Assembly: GCF_025420585.1 (NCBI RefSeq)
Contig: NZ_JAOEGB010000006.1
Location: 1-64,000, forward strand
DNA from: Planotetraspora sp. A-T 1434
Lineage (GTDB): Bacteria > Actinomycetota > Actinomycetes > Streptosporangiales > Streptosporangiaceae
Length of the DNA: 64,000 nucleotides
Direction of reading: 5' to 3'
Made by a program: the position numbers and the translations under genes. The notes beneath the pieces were generated by a model, which saw only the letters and a list, made by a program, of their open reading frames with translations, was not told where the DNA came from and searched no databases. Positions 57,783-64,000 of this stretch are shown piece by piece; positions within the stretch are counted from its first letter, which is position 1; each line of letters begins with the position of its first letter.

Positions 57783-59686
57783 CGACTGCCCAGCTGATCG
57801 CCCTCGATCAGATCCTGTTCATCCTGGTCGCGGCAGTGTGGGCCGCGGCCGGGGGCGTGGCCCTGACCGCGGCGCGGCAGCCTCGCGAGGCCGCCCGCCG
57901 CACCTTTCTGGCCGCCGCGGCGCTGTGCGCCGCGGCGATCGCCGTGACCGCCCTCCGCGTGCTCGTCACCGTGGGCCTCGCCCGCGCCGGCTGGTGGTTC
58001 GCCGCCGAGAAGGTGACCCTCGCCCTGCCGCTGGTCGTCGTCCCGGCGCTCGCCTCGGCCGTGATCAGCCTGCCCCGGCTGCTGCGGCCTGGCCCGGAAC
58101 CGTCCGCCCGGCGCGTCGCGTTCCCCCTCCTGGTGACCGCCTACGGAGCCGCCGCCGGGATCGTCTGCGGCATCGCCATCTCCTACCCCGTCACGGCCGG
58201 CGGGGTCGTGGCCGTCCTCGTCCTCTTCACAGCCGCCTCCGCCCTCACGTGGCGGCTCCTCGCTCCCGGGCGTCCCTCTGCCGGGCGCCGGTCCGGCGGC
58301 CGGTGGCGGCTCGCCGGGGTGAGCGTGCTCCTCGTCGCCTTGATCTGGGCGGTGTCGGGTAGCTGGTCCGGCGGCGGCCACCTGCACGCCGGGCACGACG
58401 CGACGGCCTTCGGCGTCCCCATCGACCAGCTGCTCGGCCCCTCCGGCAAGGACGCCCGCCGGTTCACGCTCACCGCGCAGCCCGCCACGGTCCGGCTGCC
58501 GTCCGGGCGGACGGTCGAGGCGTGGTCGTTCAACGGCCAGGTGCCCGGCCCGGTGTTACGCGTCCGCCAGGGCGACCTGGTGGAGGTCACCCTGCTCAAC
58601 CGGCTGCCCGGCCGGCCGGTCACCATCCACTGGCACGGCTACGACGTGCCGGGCGGCGAGGACGGCGTCCCAGGCGTGACGCAGGACGCGGTGAAGCCCG
58701 GCCAGTCGCACGTCTACCGGTTCCGGGCGACCGATCCCGGCACGTACTGGTACCACAGCCACCAGGACTCCAGCCTGGCCGTGCCGCGCGGCCTGTTCGG
58801 GATGCTCATCGTCGATCCCGCCCAGCCGCTGAAGGAGGACCACACGGTCGCGCTGCACACGTTCGGCGACCGCCTCACGATGTCGGTCGACGGCTCCGCG
58901 CCCACCGACGAGCGCGCCACGGCGAGCATCCCCCCTGGCAGCCCCGTACGGCTCCGGATCGTGGACACCGACTCCCTGCCGCTGACCCTCGGGCTGAGCG
59001 GCGTGCCGTACCGGATCGCGGCGGTGGACGGCGGCGACGTGCCGGGGGCGACGGACCTGACCGGGCAGCGCCTGCACCTGGCGGCGGGCGGGCGCTACGA
59101 CCTGACGTTCACCATGCCGTCCCGTCCGGTGCTGCTGTCCGCCGAGGGCCACCCCGGCCTGCTGATCAAGACCCCGGGCCCCGACGCCCCGGCCCCCGAC
59201 GCCGCCTCGGGGCCGGTCGTCGACATCACGCGGTACGGCTCGCGCGTCCCGGTGCCCGGTCGGTTCGACCAGGAGGTCACCTGGGTGCTCGACAAGACGC
59301 TGGCCCTCGTGAACGGCGTGCCGAAGCTCGGCTACACGGTCAACGGCAAGGCCTGGCCCAACATCCCCACCCCGCTCGTACGGCAGGGCCAGACCATCAA
59401 GATCACGGTCGTGAACCGGGGCAGGGACACCCATCCCATGCACCCGCACGGCCATCACGTCCAGATCCTGTCCCGCGACGGCGTTCCGGCCAACGGGCTG
59501 CTGATGGACACCTTCGACGTCGCTCCCGGCGAGGTCTGGGAGGTCGCCCTCGTAGCGGACAATCCAGGCATCTGGATGTCGCACTGCCACGACCTCAACC
59601 ACGCCGCCCAGGGCATGGAGTTCCACCTGGCCTACGAGGGGATCACCACCCCCTTCGACGTCTCCGCGGGCAACCACCCCGCCTGA
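57779..59686 (+). CDS. Membrane-anchored multicopper oxidase
   Basis: 635 residues from a GTG overlapping the previous stop. About six N-terminal membrane helices (residues 10-196), which is unusual, then cupredoxin domains with all copper motifs: TIHWHGYDVPGGEDGVPGVT, GTYWYHSHQDSSLAVPRGLF, HPMHPHGHHVQIL, and HCHDLNHAAQGMEFHLAYE. The type 1 site ends in Met (HAAQGM). Substrate may be copper, Fe or phenols. Paired with the DUF6220-like protein. Confidence 0.9.
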   Translation: MTTAQLIALDQILFILVAAVWAAAGGVALTAARQPREAARRTFLAAAALCAAAIAVTALRVLVTVGLARAGWWFAAEKVTLALPLVVVPALASAVISLPRLLRPGPEPSARRVAFPLLVTAYGAAAGIVCGIAISYPVTAGGVVAVLVLFTAASALTWRLLAPGRPSAGRRSGGRWRLAGVSVLLVALIWAVSGSWSGGGHLHAGHDATAFGVPIDQLLGPSGKDARRFTLTAQPATVRLPSGRTVEAWSFNGQVPGPVLRVRQGDLVEVTLLNRLPGRPVTIHWHGYDVPGGEDGVPGVTQDAVKPGQSHVYRFRATDPGTYWYHSHQDSSLAVPRGLFGMLIVDPAQPLKEDHTVALHTFGDRLTMSVDGSAPTDERATASIPPGSPVRLRIVDTDSLPLTLGLSGVPYRIAAVDGGDVPGATDLTGQRLHLAAGGRYDLTFTMPSRPVLLSAEGHPGLLIKTPGPDAPAPDAASGPVVDITRYGSRVPVPGRFDQEVTWVLDKTLALVNGVPKLGYTVNGKAWPNIPTPLVRQGQTIKITVVNRGRDTHPMHPHGHHVQILSRDGVPANGLLMDTFDVAPGEVWEVALVADNPGIWMSHCHDLNHAAQGMEFHLAYEGITTPFDVSAGNHPA

Positions 59687-59727
59687 CGCCCGCCTGACGC
59701 CCGCCTGACCAGAGCCTCAGGAGCGCA

Positions 59728-60375
59728 TCAGGAGCGGAGGTAGGCGAGCACCGCCAGGACGCGGCGGTGCTGGTCGCCGTCCTCGGCGTGGAGGCCGAGC
59801 TTCGCGAAGATGCCGCGGATGTGCTTCTCCACCGCGCCGTCGGTGACGACGAGCCGGCGACCGATGGCCGGGTTGGACTTGCCCTCGGCCATCAGCGCCA
59901 GGACCTCCCGCTCGCGCGGCGTCAGCGAGGCGAGGGGGTCGTCGCGGCGGCGCCGTACCATCAGCTGCGCGACCACCTGAGGGTCGAAGACGGTCCCTCC
60001 GGCCGCCACGCGGCGCAGGCCGTCCATGAACTCCTCGACGTCGACGACGCGGTCCTTGAGCAGGTAGCCGACCCCGCCGCGGGCGTCCGCCAGCAGGTCT
60101 TCGGCGTAGGACACCTCGACATACTGCGAGAGGATCAGCACGGGAGTGCCCGGGACCTTCTCCCTGGCCTCGACCGCGGCCTTGAGCCCCTCGTCGGTGA
60201 AGGTCGGCGGCATCCGCACGTCCACCACCGACACGTCGGGCCGGTGCCCGGCGACGGCCTCGACGAGCTCCCTCCCGGTCCCGACCGCCGCGACGACCTC
60301 GCAGCCGAACTCCTCCAGGAGCCGGACCAGGCCCTCCCTGATCAGGACGGCGTCATCGGCCACCACTACCCGCAC
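59728..60375 (-). CDS. NarL/LuxR-type response regulator
   Basis: 215 residues from GTG 60375. Receiver with acidic pocket MRVVVADDAVLIREGL, phosphorylation Asp52 in DVSVVDVRMPP, and VLILSQYVEVSYAEDLL. LuxR HTH at the end: LTPREREVLALMAEGKSNPA, VTDGAVEKHIRGIFAKLGLH. The start lies within the end of the histidine kinase gene, so the pair forms one transcript. Confidence 0.93.
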   Translation of the reverse strand: MRVVVADDAVLIREGLVRLLEEFGCEVVAAVGTGRELVEAVAGHRPDVSVVDVRMPPTFTDEGLKAAVEAREKVPGTPVLILSQYVEVSYAEDLLADARGGVGYLLKDRVVDVEEFMDGLRRVAAGGTVFDPQVVAQLMVRRRRDDPLASLTPREREVLALMAEGKSNPAIGRRLVVTDGAVEKHIRGIFAKLGLHAEDGDQHRRVLAVLAYLRS

Positions 60376-61616
60376 GGAACCTCCGCCACGATCATCGTCG
60401 GCCCGCCGGCCGGAGACCGCACGGCCAGCTCGCCCTCCACCGCCCGCAGCCGGTCTGCCAGGCCGGACAGGCCGTGCCCCTTGGCGACGTGCGCGCCGCC
60501 CACCCCATCATCGCCGATCGTCAGCAGCAGCGAGTCGCCGATCCTCGCGAGGGTGACCGAGCACGACGTGGCCCGGCTGTGCTTGGCCACGTTGGCGAGC
60601 GCCTCCGCGGTGACGAAGTAGACCGTGTTCTCCACCAGCGCGGGGAACCGCTCCGCGACCTGGACGTCGAGCTCCACCGGGACCGTGCAGCGGCTCGCCA
60701 GGGCGGCCAGTGCCGGGGCGAGGCCGCGGTCGGCCAGGATGGGCGGGGCGATGCCGCGTGACAGGGCGCGGAGCTCGTCGAGCGTCTCGCGGGTCGCGGT
60801 GATGGCCTGCCCGATGGTGGCATGGGCCGCCGAGGCGTCCCTCTTCAGCTCGCGCTGGGCCCGGGACAGCTCCATTGCCAGGTGGACGAGGCGCTGCTGC
60901 GGGCCGTCGTGGATGTCCCGCTCCAGCCTGCGCAGCGCGTCCGCTTCCGCGTGGGCGGCGGCGTTGCGCCCCTCGGTCAGGTCGTCGATGCGCTCGCGCA
61001 GCTCCGCCACGCCGGTCAGCAGCGCCTTCCCCAGGGACGCCTGCAGTACGGCACAGCCGCGGACGACCGGAAAGAGGGTGAGCCCAGCCAGCGCGCCCAG
61101 CACAACGTAGAACACGCTGTCCACGACATAGCCCCGGCCGAAGCCCAGCAGCTCGGGGAGCTGGTGGTTGCCGGGGATATTCGAGGTGATCCACCCGAAG
61201 AGGGGATATGTCAGCCCGAAGACCGTCACCGACCACCACGTCACCGTCACGCAGAACGTCGCGATGGCGACCGGGAACGCGACCACGGCGTGGAGCACGT
61301 CCAGCCACGGCTGGCCGCCCGTCAGCGGCGTGACCATCCGGCGGAGCCAGCCGGCGTCCGGGGGCGCGGCCGGGTAGCGGGGACGGGCCACGTCCCTGCC
61401 GAGGACCGCGCGCAACCGCACCCGCTCCACGTCGCCGAACCCCCGCGCCACGAGCATCGTGAGGGCGAGGACCGGCACCCCCACCCAGACCACCAGCAGC
61501 CCCGCGCCCGCCGACATCCCGGCGATGACGAGGCAGAACGCGATGATCGCGAGGGGCAGCCGGAGCAGCAGGTAGGCGGTGTCGCCGGCCAGGCGGCGGG
61601 GGAGCAGTCTTCGCAT
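60366..61616 (-). CDS. NarX/DesK-type sensor histidine kinase
   Basis: 416 residues. Four N-terminal membrane helices (LPLAIIAFCLVIAGMSAGAG, VGVPVLALTMLVARGFG, VAFPVAIATFCVTVTWWSVT, VVDSVFYVVLGALAGLTLFP), then a HisKA_3 box with His236 (RLERDIHDGPQQRLVHLAME) and HATPase with N box ENTVYFVTAEALANVAKHSR and G box IGDDGVGGAHVAKGHGLSGL. The membrane part resembles the DUF4129/sensor family common in Streptomyces. Signal unknown; partner is the adjacent regulator. Confidence 0.92.
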   Translation of the reverse strand: MRRLLPRRLAGDTAYLLLRLPLAIIAFCLVIAGMSAGAGLLVVWVGVPVLALTMLVARGFGDVERVRLRAVLGRDVARPRYPAAPPDAGWLRRMVTPLTGGQPWLDVLHAVVAFPVAIATFCVTVTWWSVTVFGLTYPLFGWITSNIPGNHQLPELLGFGRGYVVDSVFYVVLGALAGLTLFPVVRGCAVLQASLGKALLTGVAELRERIDDLTEGRNAAAHAEADALRRLERDIHDGPQQRLVHLAMELSRAQRELKRDASAAHATIGQAITATRETLDELRALSRGIAPPILADRGLAPALAALASRCTVPVELDVQVAERFPALVENTVYFVTAEALANVAKHSRATSCSVTLARIGDSLLLTIGDDGVGGAHVAKGHGLSGLADRLRAVEGELAVRSPAGGPTMIVAEVPCG

Positions 61617-61711
61617 GGTCCCAACGCTATTTCCCGCGGCCCCGCCCGATCGATCCCGTGGCCGAGAGTCTCCCTGGTAGGGCAGGCCCTACCCCGCGCG
61701 GCGGGGAGCCG

Positions 61712-63136
61712 CTACTTCTTCTTGCGCTTCTCGCGGATCTTCATCGTCACCTCGATCGGGGAGCCGGCGAAGCCGAACTCCTCACGGATGCGCCGCTCGA
61801 GGAAGCGCCGGTAGGTCTCCTCCAGGAATCCCGAGGTGAACAGCACGAACTTGGGCGGCTCGGTCGACGCCTGCGTGGCGAAAAGGATCTTCGGCTGCTT
61901 GCCGCCGCGCACCGGCGGCGGCGTGGCCTGCACCAGCTCGGTGAGGAACTGGTTGAGCCGGGCCGTCGGCACCCGCGTGCCCCAGGATTCCAGCGCCCGC
62001 TCGATCGCCGGGGTCAGCTTCTCGAGGTGGCGGCCGGTCTTCGCGGAGACGTTGACCCGGAGCGCCCACGGCGTGCGGACGAGCTGGCGGTCGATCTCCT
62101 TCTCCAGGTAGTAGCGCCGGTCCTCGTCGACGAGGTCCCACTTGTTGAACGCCACGACCATGGCGCGACCCGACTCGATGACCAGGCTGATGATCCGCAG
62201 GTCCTGCTCGGTCAGCACGTCGGAGGCATCGATCAGGACGACGGCGACCTCCGAGCGCTCCAGGGCGGCCCGTGTGCGCATGGCCGCGTAGAAATCGGCG
62301 CCCTTCAGCTCCCTGTCGCGGCGCCGAATGCCGGCGGTGTCGATGAAGCGGTAGGTCTTGCCGCCGAGCTCCACCAGCTCGTCGACCGGGTCGCGGGTCG
62401 TGCCGGCCATGGGGTCGACGAGCACCCGCTCCTCCCCCGCCACCTTGTTCAGCAGCGACGACTTCCCCACGTTGGGCTTGCCCAGCAGGGCGACCCGGCG
62501 CGGGCCGCGCTGGACGCCGAAGGTCTGCGGCGGCGTCTCGGGCAGCGCGTCGAGCACCACGTCGAGCAGGTCGCCGCTGGACCGGCCGTGCAGGGCGGAG
62601 ACGGGCTGCGGCTCGCCGAGGCCCAGCGACCAGAGACCGCCCGCCTCCAGCTCCATCTGCTGGTTGTCGACCTTGTTGGCCGCCAGCACGACGGGCTTGC
62701 CGGAGCGGCGCAGCACGGTCCCGACGGCCTCGTCGGAGTCGGTCACGCCCACGCTGGCGTCCACCACGAACAGGATCACGTCGGCCAGCTCGGCCGCGAT
62801 CTGAGCCTGCTCCGCGATGCGCAGCGCCATGCCGGTGGCGTCCGGGTCCCAGCCGCCGGTGTCCACCAGCGTGAAGCGGCGGCCCCGCCAGGTCGCCTCG
62901 TAGGTGACGCGGTCGCGGGTCACGCCCGGCACGTCCTCCACGACGGCCTCGCGGCGGCCGATGATGCGGTTGACCAGTGTGGACTTGCCCACATTGGGGC
63001 GGCCCACCACGGCGACGACCGGAAGGGGGCCCGCGTCGGGCTCCTCCTTCTCCTCGTCACCGGATAGCTCGGCGAGTTCGGCCTCGATCCAGCCGCCCTC
63101 GTCGCCGTATTCTTCCCCCGTCACGTCCCTGCCCAT
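61712..63136 (-). CDS. der: Ribosome biogenesis GTPase Der (EngA)
   Basis: 474 residues. Two tandem GTPase domains: first with [24 protein letters not shown] and NKVD; second with [24 protein letters not shown] and NKWD. A C-terminal KH-like domain follows ([20 protein letters not shown]) and a lysine tail. Acts in 50S assembly. The order cmk-der on the same strand, with 27 bases between them, is the standard bacterial arrangement. Confidence 0.96.
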   Translation of the reverse strand: MGRDVTGEEYGDEGGWIEAELAELSGDEEKEEPDAGPLPVVAVVGRPNVGKSTLVNRIIGRREAVVEDVPGVTRDRVTYEATWRGRRFTLVDTGGWDPDATGMALRIAEQAQIAAELADVILFVVDASVGVTDSDEAVGTVLRRSGKPVVLAANKVDNQQMELEAGGLWSLGLGEPQPVSALHGRSSGDLLDVVLDALPETPPQTFGVQRGPRRVALLGKPNVGKSSLLNKVAGEERVLVDPMAGTTRDPVDELVELGGKTYRFIDTAGIRRRDRELKGADFYAAMRTRAALERSEVAVVLIDASDVLTEQDLRIISLVIESGRAMVVAFNKWDLVDEDRRYYLEKEIDRQLVRTPWALRVNVSAKTGRHLEKLTPAIERALESWGTRVPTARLNQFLTELVQATPPPVRGGKQPKILFATQASTEPPKFVLFTSGFLEETYRRFLERRIREEFGFAGSPIEVTMKIREKRKKK

Positions 63137-63163
63137 CGCTTCCTCTCCCGATCCCGGAGAGGA

Positions 63164-63832
63164 TCAGGCTCGCTCCTTGACGAGCCGCAGAACCTCGGCG
63201 ATCACATCGTCCAGGGTCAGCGGCGTGGTGTCCAGCTCGATCGCGTCGGCCGCCGGTGTCAGTGGGTCGGCCTTGCGCGTGGAGTCCAGCCTGTCGCGGC
63301 GCGCCATGTCGGCCTTCTGCGCCTCTACGGTCGTGCCGTCCAGCTCGGCCGTACGGCGCTGGGCGCGGGCTTCGGCGCTCGCGGTCAGGTAGATCTTGAC
63401 TGCGGCGTCCGGGGCGACGACCGTGCCGATGTCCCGGCCCTCCACCACGACCCCGCCGCCCGGGAGGGACTCCGCGATGATCTCCCGCTGCAGGGCCACC
63501 AGGCGGCGGCGCACCTCGGGGACCGCGCTCACAGCCGACACGGCGCTCGTCACCTCCGCGCCACGGATCGGCCCCGAGACGTCGACACCGTCCACGGTGA
63601 TGCCGGGGGCGTCCGGGTCGGTGCTCACAGCAAGCGAGGGCTCGGCCGACCGGGCGGCGATCGCCGCGGGATCGGCCGGGTCGACGCCCCGCTGCAGCAT
63701 CCACCACGTGATCGCGCGGTACATCGCGCCGGTGTCGAGATAGCGCAGGCTCAGCGCCCGCGCGACCCCGCGCGAGGCGCTCGACTTGCCCGACCCCGAG
63801 GGACCGTCCATGGCGACGACCAGACCTGACAC
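63164..63832 (-). CDS. cmk: Cytidylate kinase
   Basis: 222 residues. Phosphorylates CMP and dCMP. P-loop MDGPSGSGKSSASRGVARAL, CMP site LSLRYLDTGAMYRAITWWML, VSGPIRGAEVTSAVSAVSAV, GRDIGTVVAPDAAVKIYLTA, and the lid RRDRLDSTRKADPLTPAADA. Length and motifs are standard. Upstream of der on the same transcript. Confidence 0.95.
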   Translation of the reverse strand: MSGLVVAMDGPSGSGKSSASRGVARALSLRYLDTGAMYRAITWWMLQRGVDPADPAAIAARSAEPSLAVSTDPDAPGITVDGVDVSGPIRGAEVTSAVSAVSAVPEVRRRLVALQREIIAESLPGGGVVVEGRDIGTVVAPDAAVKIYLTASAEARAQRRTAELDGTTVEAQKADMARRDRLDSTRKADPLTPAADAIELDTTPLTLDDVIAEVLRLVKERA

Positions 63833-63920
63833 CGGTCTCTCCTTCTCCCCTGCGGCTCACCTTCGAGCTGTCGCCCTTGAGGCTACCGGGAGTCGGCGCG
63901 GGGCCGCGCATCGGAAGGGG

Positions 63921-64000
63921 TCAAGGTGTGATCTTCCGCAGGGACCTGTAGGACGATCGGCGGCCCTCCGGGCGGAGCCCGGCGCAGTCCTCGATCTGCT
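63921..64000 (-). CDS. C-terminal end of an upstream gene (partial, unidentified)
   Basis: The last 25 codons before a TGA at 63921-63923 read ...EDCAGLRPEGRRSSYRSLRK, then ITP, with strong G/C in third positions, so a real gene probably enters from beyond the window. In other actinobacteria the position before cmk is often a pseudouridine synthase or prephenate dehydrogenase gene, but too little is seen to assign it. Confidence 0.4.
   Translation of the reverse strand, partial: QIEDCAGLRPEGRRSSYRSLRKITP

Overview
The window is chromosomal DNA of a high-GC, filamentous-type actinobacterium. Very strong G/C at third codon positions, GTG and TTG starts, many ATGA/GTGA gene overlaps, F420-dependent enzymes, a complete mce operon and a large RsbW/RsbV-type partner-switching set all fit. 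The mix of genes suggests Streptosporangiales (Nonomuraea/Microbispora-like), but that placement is inference from gene content only.

Layout. 1-1.5 kb: the 3' part of an IS481-family element abutting a diverged tRNA-Ser(UGA) gene and a coding remnant. 1.7-5.4 kb: tRNA-Pro(GGG) with its terminator, an HTH protein, small membrane proteins, a translationally coupled pair of proteins sharing an unnamed C-terminal domain, and a CBS protein. 5.7-13.3 kb: NADH dehydrogenase II, then a dense stress-signalling hub (RsbW-like kinase, SigB/SigF-type sigma factor, STAS antagonist, GAF-ANTAR regulator, PAS-GAF-SpoIIE phosphatase, MEDS-STAS and MEDS-ATPase fusions). 13.4-19.6 kb: glycosyltransferase, GH16-type lipoprotein, and proline catabolism (PucR regulator divergent from proline dehydrogenase and P5C dehydrogenase).

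19.6-24.7 kb: an apparent island with a near-perfect copy of the last 27 bases of the P5C dehydrogenase gene at its far end. It holds a vapC split by an IS30 element, a vapC remnant, a frameshifted Phd/RelE-like pair, an LLM oxidoreductase, an NmrA-like remnant and a TetR regulator. A strong terminator lies just beyond the far repeat. An intact vapBC pair follows.

25.6-39.4 kb: ECF sigma factor with a membrane partner, oxidoreductase/XRE pair, membrane protein, small enzymes, PlsC-like acyltransferase, a ThDP enzyme coupled to a cyclase-family hydrolase, and the PTS-type dihydroxyacetone kinase operon dhaKLM. A dispersed TGCATGATCAC motif clusters at 32.5-32.7 kb. 39.6-43.5 kb: a large secreted subtilase and a CBS protein.

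43.8-52.7 kb: a full mce lipid-import operon (two YrbE permeases, six Mce proteins, one Mce-associated protein), with a duplicated junction creating a 26-codon mini-ORF between mceA and mceB. 52.8-64 kb: phosphopantetheinyl transferase, CDF metal transporter, MarR regulator, an LprG-like lipoprotein coupled to a P55-like MFS exporter (as in mycobacteria), a membrane-anchored multicopper oxidase, a NarL-type two-component system, Der GTPase and cytidylate kinase.
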